Notes: a model not told the origin generated them from the sequence alone. Positions 7,471 through 16,640 are shown, numbered from the stretch's first letter. The stretch is 64,000 nucleotides of DNA from Paenibacillus sp. FSL R7-0337 (GCF_037969875.1 NZ_CP150218.1:6696001-6760000); one strand, 5' to 3'. Numbers and translations: made by a program.

Positions 7471-8654
7471 TGAACAGAGTTGCATTGGTTAGTCCCTTAC
7501 GGACTGCAGTTGGTTCATTTAACAACGGACTTTCGACACTAAGTGCTACAGAATTAGGAGCAAATGTGATGACGGCCTGCCTTCAGCAAAGCCATGTAGA
7601 ACCTGCGTTAGTGGAGCAGATCTATCTGGGCAATGTCCTTCAGGCGGGAGAGGGCCAGAATCCTGCCAGACAGGCGGCGCTGCAAGCCGGTTTCCCGATT
7701 GAAGTCCCTGCAACAACTATTAACACCGTTTGCGGTTCTGGGCTTCATGCCGTCGCTTTAGCTTACAACTCTATTCGGGCTGAACAAGGGAGTATCCTCA
7801 TGGCCGGAGGGATGGAGAGTATGTCGAATGCCCCTTATGTCCTGAGAAATGCAAGAAACGGCTATAAACTTGGGAACAGCGAGCTGGTAGATACCGTGGT
7901 GTCTGACGGCCTGACCTGTCCGATCAATAAATATCATATGGGTATTACTGCCGAGAACATTGCTGAGAAATATCATATTTCACGATTGGAGCAAGATGAA
8001 TTTGCTTATGACAGCCAGATCAAGGCCGCCGAAGCTAAACGGAACCAGGTTTTTGCCGAGCAGATTGTGCCCGTGATGACCACCACTAGAAAGGAAAGCG
8101 TATGGTTCTCGGAGGACGAGCATGTAAGAGGAGAGGTCAGCATAGAAAAGCTTGCTCATCTAAAGCCAGCTTTTAAGGAAAACGGGTCGGTTACTGCTGG
8201 GAATGCCTCGGGGATCAATGATGGAGCGGCTGCTGTGCTGGTCATGTCGGAAGACAAATGCAAGGAGCATGAGGTAGAGCCTTTAGCTTATATTAGGGGG
8301 TATTCACTGGTGGGCGTAGACCCTGCGTATATGGGGATGGGTCCGGTAAGGGCCATTAAGTCGCTGCTTAAGAACCAGAACATTCCTCTTGAGGCCATCG
8401 ATTTGTTCGAGATTAATGAAGCCTTTGCGGCACAGGCCATCGCGGTATTGCATGAGCTTGAGATTAACCCGGAGAAGGTGAATGTTAACGGCGGCGCGAT
8501 AGCGATTGGACATCCTGTCGGGGCCAGCGGAGCCAGGGTACTCGTTACGCTGGTCCATGAAATGGTCCGAAGCTCTAAACATTACGGTATAGCCAGCTTG
8601 TGCATCGGAACGGGGATGGGCATTGCCATGCTGGTTGAGAACGCACGTTATTAA
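7470..8654 (+). CDS. thl: Acetyl-CoA acetyltransferase (thiolase)
   Basis: A 394-residue thiolase, normal length. It condenses two acetyl-CoA to acetoacetyl-CoA, or the reverse. The nucleophilic cysteine is C88 in NTVCGSG, the catalytic histidine H348 in GHPVGASG, and the second cysteine C378 in CIGTGMG; the NEAFA motif is also present. The GTG start at 7470 follows GAAAGGAATG. It is the first gene of a four-gene set with acetoacetate decarboxylase and both CoA-transferase subunits, so its likely role is to supply acetoacetyl-CoA for acetone formation, or to run in reverse for acetoacetate use. The gene order suggests the former. Confidence 0.93.
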   Translation: MNRVALVSPLRTAVGSFNNGLSTLSATELGANVMTACLQQSHVEPALVEQIYLGNVLQAGEGQNPARQAALQAGFPIEVPATTINTVCGSGLHAVALAYNSIRAEQGSILMAGGMESMSNAPYVLRNARNGYKLGNSELVDTVVSDGLTCPINKYHMGITAENIAEKYHISRLEQDEFAYDSQIKAAEAKRNQVFAEQIVPVMTTTRKESVWFSEDEHVRGEVSIEKLAHLKPAFKENGSVTAGNASGINDGAAAVLVMSEDKCKEHEVEPLAYIRGYSLVGVDPAYMGMGPVRAIKSLLKNQNIPLEAIDLFEINEAFAAQAIAVLHELEINPEKVNVNGGAIAIGHPVGASGARVLVTLVHEMVRSSKHYGIASLCIGTGMGIAMLVENARY

Positions 8655-8688
8655 CACAATTCTGACAGAAAGGGAGTTTAAGATCATT

Positions 8689-9429
8689 ATGAATGCAAAA
8701 GAGGTGCTATCGCTGCAATCCATGCCTGCGGCTAGTCCTGGTTACGGGCGTCCGCCCTACCGCTTCATTGACCGTGAATTTATGGTCATCACTTATGAAT
8801 CCGACCCTGCGGCGATCAGACAGGCGGTCCCGGAACCCTTGCAGCCGGATGGCAGTAACACCGTGTCTTATGAATGGATCAAGATGCCTGATTCGTCGGG
8901 CCTGGGAAGCTATGAGGAGAGCGGGATCGTGATTCCGTGTACCTTTCAGGGGGAGCCCTGCAATTTTGTAGCCCAGATGTATCTGGATAATGCGCCTGCC
9001 ATTCTGGGAGGACGGGAAATCTGGGGGTTCCCCAAAAAGTGGGCCTCTCCCCGCCTGACCGTTGCAGGCACAGAGACGCTGACCGGCACGCTGCACTATA
9101 ACGATGTCCTGGTGGCCGTGGGAACGATGCCTTATAAGCATAACCTGCTGGATACAGAGGACACTGCTAGAGCTATCGCCAAAACCCAAGTGAATCTGAA
9201 GCTGATTCCCGATGTGGATGGGACCCCTAAGATTGCGCAGCTGGTTGCCTACACTCTTGAAGATGTTCACGTAAAGGGCGCTTGGACCGGGCCGGCCCGC
9301 TTAAGCCTGATTCCTCATGTGAGTGCCCCTGTGGCCGATTTACCGGTGAAGACGTATCACGGGGGAAAGCATTTTATTGCCGATCTAACGCTGCCTTATG
9401 GGAAAATCATTCATGATTATCTCCAATAA
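8689..9429 (+). CDS. adc: Acetoacetate decarboxylase
   Basis: A 246-residue acetoacetate decarboxylase, close to the 244 residues of the Clostridium acetobutylicum enzyme. It converts acetoacetate to acetone and CO2 through a Schiff base on lysine. The catalytic pair is K116-K117 in REIWGFPKKWA, equivalent to the clostridial K115-K116. A supporting E-rich stretch (SYEESGIVIPC) is also present. The start at 8689 is preferred over upstream codons because AAAGGGAG precedes it. It lies 34 nt after the thiolase and 40 nt before the CoA-transferase alpha gene, as expected for one operon. Some ADC-like proteins act on other keto acids, but the neighbours support acetoacetate. Confidence 0.9.
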   Translation: MNAKEVLSLQSMPAASPGYGRPPYRFIDREFMVITYESDPAAIRQAVPEPLQPDGSNTVSYEWIKMPDSSGLGSYEESGIVIPCTFQGEPCNFVAQMYLDNAPAILGGREIWGFPKKWASPRLTVAGTETLTGTLHYNDVLVAVGTMPYKHNLLDTEDTARAIAKTQVNLKLIPDVDGTPKIAQLVAYTLEDVHVKGAWTGPARLSLIPHVSAPVADLPVKTYHGGKHFIADLTLPYGKIIHDYLQ

Positions 9430-9469
9430 CCAGCTTGTCTCCAAATAATGAACAAGGAGCCTGAAATCT

Positions 9470-10138
9470 ATGATAAACAAATTAATCTCCGCCGAAGATG
9501 CCGTAAAGAGGGTGAAGGATGGAGATACCGTGATGGTCGGCGGTTTTCTGGCTGGAGGCCACCCCGAAGAGCTGGTGCGTGCGCTTGTCGAGACGCAGTC
9601 AGCCGGTCAGCTCTCGCTAATTTCCAATGATACTGGTACCCCGGAATTATCGATCTATAAGCTGGTCAAAAGCGGCCGGGTCAAGCGCATCTATGCCTCC
9701 TACATCGGCTCCAATCCAGAGACCGGAAGACTGCTGATGACTAAGGAAGCCGAGGTGAATCTTTATCCGCAGGGCACGTTAGCTGAGAAAATCCGGGCCG
9801 GTGGAGCGGGGTTGGGCGGTGTGTTAACCCCTGTAGGAGTAGGAACGATTGTAGAGGAAGGCAAAAGGAAGCTTGATATCGACGGAAAAGAATATCTGCT
9901 AGAGCTGCCACTCCATGCAAATGTGGCGCTGATCAGGGCCCATAAAGCGGACGAGGCGGGGAATCTGGTGATCGACGGCTCTTCCAGGAACTTCAATTTC
10001 GTCATGGCGATGGCGGCGGATTATGTAGTAGCTGAGGTAGATACTTATGTGAAGCTCGGGGAGATTGATCCCAATCATGTCAACGTCCCGGGGATTTTGA
10101 TTGATGCTATTGTAAAGGTGGGAAATACGCATGAATAA
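9470..10138 (+). CDS. ctfA: Acetoacetate/butyrate-type CoA-transferase, alpha subunit
   Basis: A 222-residue family I CoA-transferase subunit A (CtfA/ScoA/AtoD type). The glycine-rich GDTVMVGGFLAGGHPEELV near the N-terminus is characteristic. With subunit B it moves CoA from acetoacetyl-CoA to a short acid such as acetate, freeing acetoacetate for the decarboxylase encoded upstream. The ATG at 9470 follows AACAAGGAG. Its 3' end overlaps the start of the beta-subunit gene by 8 nt, suggesting translational coupling and matched subunit amounts. The acceptor acid cannot be read from sequence; succinate is an alternative. Confidence 0.9.
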   Translation: MINKLISAEDAVKRVKDGDTVMVGGFLAGGHPEELVRALVETQSAGQLSLISNDTGTPELSIYKLVKSGRVKRIYASYIGSNPETGRLLMTKEAEVNLYPQGTLAEKIRAGGAGLGGVLTPVGVGTIVEEGKRKLDIDGKEYLLELPLHANVALIRAHKADEAGNLVIDGSSRNFNFVMAMAADYVVAEVDTYVKLGEIDPNHVNVPGILIDAIVKVGNTHE

Positions 10139-10793
10139 CCGGGAATTTATTGTGAGAAGAATCGCCCAGGAATTCAAGGACGGCGATGTAGTGAATCTGG
10201 GGATCGGGATGCCGACCCTGGCGGTAGACTATATTCCCGATCATGTCCAGATTATGCTGCAGGCGGAGAACGGAATACTCGGAGTAGGCCCCAAGGCGGC
10301 GAAGTCAGAGGAAAACATCGACTGTATCGATTCTGGCGGCAGCTTCGTGACCACGATGGCCGGAGCCTGCTATTTTGATAGCGCGGTCTCCTTCTCAATC
10401 ATCCGTGGAGGACATGTAGACATCACCGTGCTGGGTGCGCTTGAGGTTGATGAGCAGGGCAATCTGGCCAGCTGGATGATTCCGGGGAAAAAGGTCCCGG
10501 GTATGGGCGGGGCTATGGATCTGGTCGTCGGAGCCAAGCGGGTCATTATCGCCATGGACCATGTGAGCAAGGACGGGCAGCCGAAAATAGTCAAAGCCTG
10601 TAAGCTGCCCCTGACAGCGGTGCATGTCGTAAACACGATTGTCACTGAAATGGCGGTCATCGAGGTGATCCCGGGCCAAGGGCTGATGCTGATGGAAATC
10701 GCACCGGGTCTGACGGTAGAAGACGTTCAGCAGGCAACCGGGGCCGAGCTATGGATCTCACCGGACCTGAAGGCGATTGCTGTCGCTGTCTAA
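10131..10793 (+). CDS. ctfB: Acetoacetate/butyrate-type CoA-transferase, beta subunit
   Basis: A 220-residue family I CoA-transferase subunit B carrying the catalytic glutamate E46 in the motif ENGILG, which forms the glutamyl-CoA thioester. The GGSFVTTMAG and GGHVDITVLGALEVD segments are also typical. The ATG lies within the last codons of the alpha gene. Together the four genes encode a complete route from acetyl-CoA to acetone. No clear terminator separates this gene from the S-layer phosphatase gene 98 nt downstream, so some read-through is possible. Confidence 0.9.
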   Translation: MNNREFIVRRIAQEFKDGDVVNLGIGMPTLAVDYIPDHVQIMLQAENGILGVGPKAAKSEENIDCIDSGGSFVTTMAGACYFDSAVSFSIIRGGHVDITVLGALEVDEQGNLASWMIPGKKVPGMGGAMDLVVGAKRVIIAMDHVSKDGQPKIVKACKLPLTAVHVVNTIVTEMAVIEVIPGQGLMLMEIAPGLTVEDVQQATGAELWISPDLKAIAVAV

Positions 10794-10891
10794 TAAAATA
10801 AAATTTAATATGCTTACATTGTGATGATTCTACGAACATATTACGCCGTTATGCTGACTATTAGTACAGACAACAAGGAGCGTGAAAGTTC

Positions 10892-13800
10892 GTGAGTAAT
10901 TATCCATTTGTAAAGAAAGTATGGAGCGGGATCTTGGCTATGACGGTTCTGTTTCCCACCCTTATCCCTGCTCTATCTCCGTTATCGACTGTTTTTGGGG
11001 ATGCGGCGGAGACGAGCGGGGTCGTGAAGGTTGAGGATTTTGAACAGGTGAGCTTAGCGGACTTAACCTTTGACAGTGCCCGCATTCATAGCGGCAGTCT
11101 GGCGCTGGAGTCGAATCCGAAATACGTACATAGCGGAGCGAAGTCCCTGCGGATTGATTATGACTTCATTGGCATCACTGATAACCCCTCCCAGGTTGCC
11201 GTTGGTCCGGCGACTCAGCTGCCGCTCACGAACAGAACCCCTAAAAGAATCGGGATGTGGGTATACGCCAATCAGGAAGGTCATGGTCTTACCTCCAAGT
11301 TCTACGTTTCTTCTACCGGTAAATCCAAAACGTATGAAATCAGGAGTGAAGAGACCGGGATAGACTGGAGCGGGTGGAAGTATGTTGAGGCGGATATAGG
11401 TTCAGACCTGACCATGCCGGGTACCCTGGCCTTCTACTTCCAGATGAAAGAACGACAAATGAGCAAAAAGAATAAAGGCTCCATTTGGATTGATGACGTC
11501 AGGCTGATCTATGATGAGCCCATTAATGAAGATATGGATGTGCCTGTGTTAACTCCGGCGGCACCGGCTCCTAATCAAACCTTGAGCGCTCCTGTCTCTG
11601 ACCTTATTCTATCAGCGAAGGATGCCAAGTCGGGCATTGATCCGGATTCCATCCGGTTAACGGTGGATGGTCAGGCTGTGGCATCGTCAACGTATGCCTA
11701 TGATCTGAATCTTCAGCAGATTACCTATCACCCGGAGCTTCCGCTGGCCGGAGGTTATCATCAGGTGCTCGCAGAAGTGAAGGATAGGGCCGGCAATCCA
11801 GCAGCGGCCGAATATGCTTTTCAGATTGAGCATGGGGCCAGATTTATCTTGGAAGCCCCGGAGGAGGCTGTTAGTAATGAGACCTACCGGCTGAAGCTGA
11901 AGGCGACGGACGTAGGCGAAGGCAAGAGCTTCCATGCCAGAATCAAGTTCGATCCAGAGACATTGCAGGCAAATGTGATTACTGCACGCTCCGGCCTCAG
12001 CCATGTGCAGACGACCCTCGATAATACAGGCGGCTATGTTGAAGTCAGTGCCGAGGGACTGCAAGGGGATCAGGCGGATGCGCTGGCAAGTATTGATTTT
12101 GAAGTGAACCGGTCTGCGAAAATGGAGCGCGGAGAGACAGCTAAGCAGATGACCATGGTGGAGGGCAGTTTCGGGTATGGAAGCGGAATGCCAGTTCCTT
12201 CCTTAGCCTCCCCTCTTCCTTATAAGATCGGGTTTCCTTACAAGATCAGCATCAAGGGATCAGCCCTGAACACGCAGAATATCATCACGGTTACCTCTCG
12301 CGCAGGAGCGCCGGTGGAAGGAGCCGGGATTGATTTTACCGATACCAGCGGTCCTCAGACTTATGTGCATGTAACCGCCGATGGGTCCAAAGTATATGCC
12401 AAAGCCGATTCAGCGTCCGCAGTGCTCCTTAATGTTGAGAAAAACGCGCGGATGTTCGCCACAGCAGGCAGTGCCTCCGGATTCATCAAGGTGTATTTGC
12501 CGGATGGCAGCAAGGCGGGTTACATCTCATCCGCAGATGTAGAGCAGAGTGATCTTACCGCAGGAATAGGCTTGACCAATGCCTTGGGAGAGATCCATAC
12601 GTCCCTGACGAACCTTGCCATTGGCACCTGGGGCGTGCAGGCTGTCAAGGATGGCGGGACAAGCGAGAGTATCAGTATGAATGTTGTAGCTCCATTTGGT
12701 GGGGAAGATCCGCAATATGTGCAGACCTTTGTTACCGAAGATATGAAGACGATGCTGAGTGTAGGGTGGCAGAGCGCGCCAACCGTTCAAGAAGCTTACA
12801 TCCAGTATATGAAAGATAGTGATTGGGTGGATAGTGACCTGGCGAATGCTCCGGCAAAAGCAGCCATGCAGCGTGCGCTCTCCGAGGTGGAGGTCATTCC
12901 TGAGGTTGCAGGCGGACCTATGGGCGAAATCAAGTTTCATAACGCATTAGTCACGGGTCTTGAGCCGGGTACGGGCTATCATTACAGAGTCGGCTACGAT
13001 GGCCATTGGAGCGATTGGAACAATTATAAGACGGTGGAGGCTGCGCCGGACAAGCCTGTTTCCTTTGTATTTGTAACCGATTCGCATACCAAAGGGGACA
13101 ATGGGCTCGAGACCTATCAGCAATTGATCAAGAATGCGTTCACCAATTATCCGGGTACCCAGTTCATTATGCATGGCGGTGATATGGTCGATGACGGGGC
13201 GGTTTTGAATGAATGGAGCCAGTTCTGGCAAGCCTCGTCGATCTATTCCTCCTCTGCTCCTTCCGCGTATGCCATGGGGAATCATGATGTAAAAGGGGGA
13301 GGGAAGTACATTTTCGCCAAAGCCTTGGGGCTTCCTGTTAACGGACCTGAGCTCCAGAAGGAGTATGCCTATTCGTTCGATTCAGGAGAGGTGCATTTCA
13401 TTGTACTGAACTCAGAAGCAGACGAAGTCACGATGGGCAAGCAAGCGGAGTGGCTGCGGGAGGATCTACTAACCAGCAACAAAAAATGGAAAGTTGTCAT
13501 GTTCCACAAACCTGCCTATCATACCGAAGATGGACGCGGCAATCTGATTGAATACACACAGACTTATTTTGCCCCTATTCTCGAAGAATTGAAGGTCGAT
13601 CTGGTGCTGGAAGGCCATGACCATGTATATGCTCGGACCTATCCGATGAGCAAAGGCAAGCCACTGCCAAGCGGAGAGCAAGGAACGGTCTATCTGGACG
13701 GCGGAGCGTCTGGCTGGAAGTTCTACGATGGAAGCAAATACGAGTATCTGGATTTCATGTTTGACGAGGATGTTCCGGTCTATTCTGCCATTCAGGTGAG

Positions 13801-15223
13801 CCATGACAAGATCGTAATCCAAGCCCGCACTACGCAGAGCGCAGAATTAATTGACAACTATACGATTGTGAAAAAAGATGAGCGGACGCTAACCTCCGTG
13901 GCCGTAGCCCCGGCCGAATTGAAGCTGAATGTTGGTGATAAGCACGCAACGGTGCTTACAGCTACCTATAGCGATAACTCGACGGCCGATGTCACGAACC
14001 AAGCCATATGGACATCTTCTAATGAACAGTCAGCTACAGTAGACGCCCAGGGCATCATTCATGCAGTTGAAGTGGGCGAGGCGACCATCCAGGCGAATTA
14101 CGGCAACCTGCCGCCGGTGAAGTTATCGGTAACTGTTCAGACAGAAGGTACGCTGCCTAAGCTGCTGAAGCTGGCCGCCGATCCTGGTACACACACCTTG
14201 CAGGTGAACAAACAAGCGGCTTCCGTGATTACAGCGGTATATGACAATGGAGTAAGTACAGTGGTTACAAATCAGGTCCATTGGACGACCTCAGATCCTG
14301 GGGTCGCCTCGGTATCGGACAAGGGGATCATTACGGGTGTTGCAGCGGGGGATGGAGTAACGATTACAGCTTCCTTCGGCGGCTTAACCGTTGCGATTCC
14401 CATCGTGGTTGAGGGAGGAAAGGCACCGGTGGTAACGCCAACGCCGACAGCAACACCAACGCCACAAACGGGAGTAACACCGGCAGCAACGCCAACACCA
14501 AAGCCGGCGGTAACAACGCCAGCAACGCCAGCATCAACATCGTCACCAACAGCAACACCGACAGCGAAACCGACACCAGCTATAACTGCCGGTCCTATGA
14601 AGCCAACCGTAACGAGGCCTGTGCTTAAAGATGGATTGGACTTAGATACGCTTAAATCTATAGTTGCAAAAGGCCAGACAGCGGCTATTGTTTCATTCAA
14701 GGATGTGCCTTCCACGCTGTGGAGTGCCTCGTTCATTGAACGCGCAGCCCGCATGGGGATGATAACGGGTTATGCAGATGGTTCGTTCCATCCTGAAGCC
14801 AAAGTAACACGCGCTGAGTTTGCTGTAATGCTCACAAAAGCCTTTGGCTTAACCGGCTCACAGGGGAACGGATTCTCCGATACGCAGGGGCATTGGGCTT
14901 CGAAGGCACTTGCGGCGCTTCAAGAGCATGGAGTCATTCAGGGCTACGCCGATGGTTCCTTCCACCCTAAGCAGGAGATCACCCGTGCGGAAGCTGTGAC
15001 TATGCTGGCGCGTCTTACGAGCTATGTTCCCGGCACGGCGGCACTATTCTCTGACCTCCCGGGAAGCTGGGCGGCAGAGCCAATTAATGCCTTCGCTAAT
15101 GCGGGAATTGTCTCTGGGAAAGGCAACGGCGCCTTTAAACCGAAGGAATCTGCTTCCCGTGCTGAAGCTGTAGTGATGATCATCCGGCTCATGGATAAGC
15201 TTGTTGAAGCGGATAAGGAGTAG
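10892..15223 (+). CDS. S-layer-anchored multidomain metallophosphatase
   Basis: A 1443-residue exported protein. Parts in order: signal peptide (about 1-33); a jelly-roll-like module (about 45-205); Ig- and cohesin-like modules (about 220-460); an SH3-like stretch (about 490-555); a fibronectin-like domain as in purple acid phosphatases (about 605-715); a metallophosphatase domain (about 720-975) with TDSH, GGDMVDDG, GNHD and GHDH metal-ligand motifs; two BIG2-like domains (about 1000-1170); a Thr/Pro linker (about 1178-1243); and three SLH motifs (about 1268-1436). It should be held on the cell wall by the SLH domains and hydrolyse phosphoesters outside the cell. The GTG start follows CAAGGAG. 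A terminator follows. The substrate is unknown. Confidence 0.9.
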   Translation: MSNYPFVKKVWSGILAMTVLFPTLIPALSPLSTVFGDAAETSGVVKVEDFEQVSLADLTFDSARIHSGSLALESNPKYVHSGAKSLRIDYDFIGITDNPSQVAVGPATQLPLTNRTPKRIGMWVYANQEGHGLTSKFYVSSTGKSKTYEIRSEETGIDWSGWKYVEADIGSDLTMPGTLAFYFQMKERQMSKKNKGSIWIDDVRLIYDEPINEDMDVPVLTPAAPAPNQTLSAPVSDLILSAKDAKSGIDPDSIRLTVDGQAVASSTYAYDLNLQQITYHPELPLAGGYHQVLAEVKDRAGNPAAAEYAFQIEHGARFILEAPEEAVSNETYRLKLKATDVGEGKSFHARIKFDPETLQANVITARSGLSHVQTTLDNTGGYVEVSAEGLQGDQADALASIDFEVNRSAKMERGETAKQMTMVEGSFGYGSGMPVPSLASPLPYKIGFPYKISIKGSALNTQNIITVTSRAGAPVEGAGIDFTDTSGPQTYVHVTADGSKVYAKADSASAVLLNVEKNARMFATAGSASGFIKVYLPDGSKAGYISSADVEQSDLTAGIGLTNALGEIHTSLTNLAIGTWGVQAVKDGGTSESISMNVVAPFGGEDPQYVQTFVTEDMKTMLSVGWQSAPTVQEAYIQYMKDSDWVDSDLANAPAKAAMQRALSEVEVIPEVAGGPMGEIKFHNALVTGLEPGTGYHYRVGYDGHWSDWNNYKTVEAAPDKPVSFVFVTDSHTKGDNGLETYQQLIKNAFTNYPGTQFIMHGGDMVDDGAVLNEWSQFWQASSIYSSSAPSAYAMGNHDVKGGGKYIFAKALGLPVNGPELQKEYAYSFDSGEVHFIVLNSEADEVTMGKQAEWLREDLLTSNKKWKVVMFHKPAYHTEDGRGNLIEYTQTYFAPILEELKVDLVLEGHDHVYARTYPMSKGKPLPSGEQGTVYLDGGASGWKFYDGSKYEYLDFMFDEDVPVYSAIQVSHDKIVIQARTTQSAELIDNYTIVKKDERTLTSVAVAPAELKLNVGDKHATVLTATYSDNSTADVTNQAIWTSSNEQSATVDAQGIIHAVEVGEATIQANYGNLPPVKLSVTVQTEGTLPKLLKLAADPGTHTLQVNKQAASVITAVYDNGVSTVVTNQVHWTTSDPGVASVSDKGIITGVAAGDGVTITASFGGLTVAIPIVVEGGKAPVVTPTPTATPTPQTGVTPAATPTPKPAVTTPATPASTSSPTATPTAKPTPAITAGPMKPTVTRPVLKDGLDLDTLKSIVAKGQTAAIVSFKDVPSTLWSASFIERAARMGMITGYADGSFHPEAKVTRAEFAVMLTKAFGLTGSQGNGFSDTQGHWASKALAALQEHGVIQGYADGSFHPKQEITRAEAVTMLARLTSYVPGTAALFSDLPGSWAAEPINAFANAGIVSGKGNGAFKPKESASRAEAVVMIIRLMDKLVEADKE

Positions 15224-15257
15224 GTTAGATAGATAAAGCTAATGCTTCTGATCAGAC

Positions 15258-15292
15258 AAGGGCAGCCATTTAATCGGGCTGCTCTTTTTTTA
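15258..15292 (+). terminator. Terminator after the S-layer phosphatase gene
   Basis: GCAGCC and GGCTGC pair around a 9-base loop, followed by a T-rich tract (TCTTTTTTT). Confidence 0.75.
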
Positions 15293-15299
15293 ACGGACG

Positions 15300-15599
15300 A
15301 AACAAGAACGCATGTGCGTTTTATTATACCGAATTCCATTTAATTGGAATATACTCACAACAAACAAGCTGTACATAACAGGAGGCGACTAAAATACCCA
15401 TACCGCATGATGAGGCTTTTAAGAAGCTGCTAGAGACGTTCTTTCAGGAATTTATTGAGTTGTTTTTTCCTGAGCTTGATGCAATGCTGGACTATAGTGA
15501 AACCCGGTTTCTGATGCAGGAATTGCTGGTTGATATTGTTGGCGAGGAAGCGCGGGAGCTGGATCTGCTGCTGGAAATCCGCTACAAAGGACTGGACGG
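15300..15599 (+). repeat. Right copy of the duplicated rpn 5' region
   Basis: Same-strand partner of 6911-7118, here continuous with an intact Rpn-family gene. The match starts at AAACAAGAAC just after the S-layer terminator and ends inside the coding region. Confidence 0.85.
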
Positions 15600-16311
15600 T
15601 TATATTCTAATTCATCTAGAGCCGCAGTCGTATCGGGATAACCGGTTTCATGAACGGATGTTTATCTATTTCAGCCGTCTGTTTGAGCGCTACCGCAAAG
15701 AGCATAAGCTGATTATTCCGATTGCCATCTTCACTTCAGATGAGATCAGAGAAGAGCAGGACACCTTGGAGATGGTTATTCCTGAGCACCAGATTTTGCG
15801 CTTCCAGTTTCTAAAGGTGGAATTGCGTAAGCAGAACTGGCGAAGATTTATTGATTCGGACAATGCAGTGGCTGCTGCGTTACTAGCCAAGATGGGGTAT
15901 ACTACAAGAGAAGCAAGAGAAGTGCGCCGGGAGTTCCTGCGCATGTTCATGAAGCTGAAGACACGACTTGATCAAGGTCGGCTGGCGCTTGTGATGTCAG
16001 TGGCAGATTTATATTTCAAGCCGGACCGGGCCCAGGATGAAGAGATCATAAAAGAATTAATGATACAATACCCGGAGGAGGGTGAAGCGATTATGGAACT
16101 CATGCCAGCCTGGAAGCGTTGGGGATATGAAGAGGGTATAGCTGAAGGAATAGAAAAAGGGATAGAACAAGGAATAGAACAAGGAATAGAGCAAGGAATA
16201 GAACAAGGCCAGGCGGAGATTATCCGTAAATTACTGCTTCACGGATTTACCCCGGAAGAGGTATCCAAAGCGTTGGAGTTACCGGTGGAAAAGATTAAGA
16301 AGCTGATGTAA
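15394..16311 (+). CDS. Rpn-family recombination-promoting nuclease / putative transposase
   Basis: About 305 residues if translation starts at the ATA codon at 15394. This codon is eight bases after AGGAGG; an in-frame TAA lies just upstream and no ATG, GTG or TTG occurs in frame until the weakly supported TTG at 15460. The conserved start IPHDEAFKKLLETFFQEFIE would be lost if the later TTG were used. Further typical parts are LDLLLEIRYKGLDGYILIHL with the nuclease-type D/E residues, and a C-terminal GIEQ repeat (about four units, 12-bp DNA repeats at 16140-16210). Rpn proteins are DNA endonucleases that promote RecA-independent recombination. A terminator follows. Confidence 0.8.
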   Translation: MPIPHDEAFKKLLETFFQEFIELFFPELDAMLDYSETRFLMQELLVDIVGEEARELDLLLEIRYKGLDGYILIHLEPQSYRDNRFHERMFIYFSRLFERYRKEHKLIIPIAIFTSDEIREEQDTLEMVIPEHQILRFQFLKVELRKQNWRRFIDSDNAVAAALLAKMGYTTREAREVRREFLRMFMKLKTRLDQGRLALVMSVADLYFKPDRAQDEEIIKELMIQYPEEGEAIMELMPAWKRWGYEEGIAEGIEKGIEQGIEQGIEQGIEQGQAEIIRKLLLHGFTPEEVSKALELPVEKIKKLM

Positions 16312-16345
16312 GCAGGCTTTCCCTAAATAACGTATACGCACACAG

Positions 16346-16376
16346 AGAGACCGTCTACCCTAAGACGGTCTCTTTG
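16346..16376 (+). terminator. Terminator after the Rpn-family gene
   Basis: AGAGACCGTCT pairs perfectly with AGACGGTCTCT around a 6-base loop. Only a short T tract follows. Confidence 0.7.
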
Positions 16377-16390
16377 GTGCGATTCTTTTT

Positions 16391-16640
16391 TTATTCGATA
16401 AAGCTCTTCGTCGCCTCATACATTTGGGCTGCATATTCGTCAATCTGGTCCCGTGACATGCGCAGACGGTCCACAGAAGTGCCGTATCCGATCTCTTGGA
16501 GTCCCTCAGCGAGTCCCTGGAAAATCCCGTCCGTGAACGCAGCTAACGGCTCGCCGTGTACATGCAGCCCTGTTCCGCCGAGATCTGTATTTACGGCCGG
16601 CGGTGCCACCTCAAGCTTCGCCAATGGAATAATAGTTCAT
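16391..16640 (-). pseudogene. Deletion scar: MerR-type gene start joined to a short-chain dehydrogenase tail
   Basis: Reading leftward from ATG at 16640, with GGAGG seven bases upstream, the frame gives MNYYSIGEA then a stop. MNYYSIGEA is the usual N-terminus of MerR-family regulators. One frame over, the DNA encodes about 75 residues typical of the C-terminus of an SDR dehydrogenase (APPAVNTDLGG, then EIGYGTS, ending KSFIE). The simplest reading is that a merR-SDR operon lost everything between the ninth merR codon and the last quarter of the SDR gene. Neither product should function. The promoter remains intact upstream. Confidence 0.7.

Noticed and set aside
14425..14590. Repetitive DNA within the S-layer gene, considered as a mobile repeat
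   Set aside because: It encodes the Thr/Pro linker (TPTATPTP-like) in frame, so it is a low-complexity linker and not a separate element.
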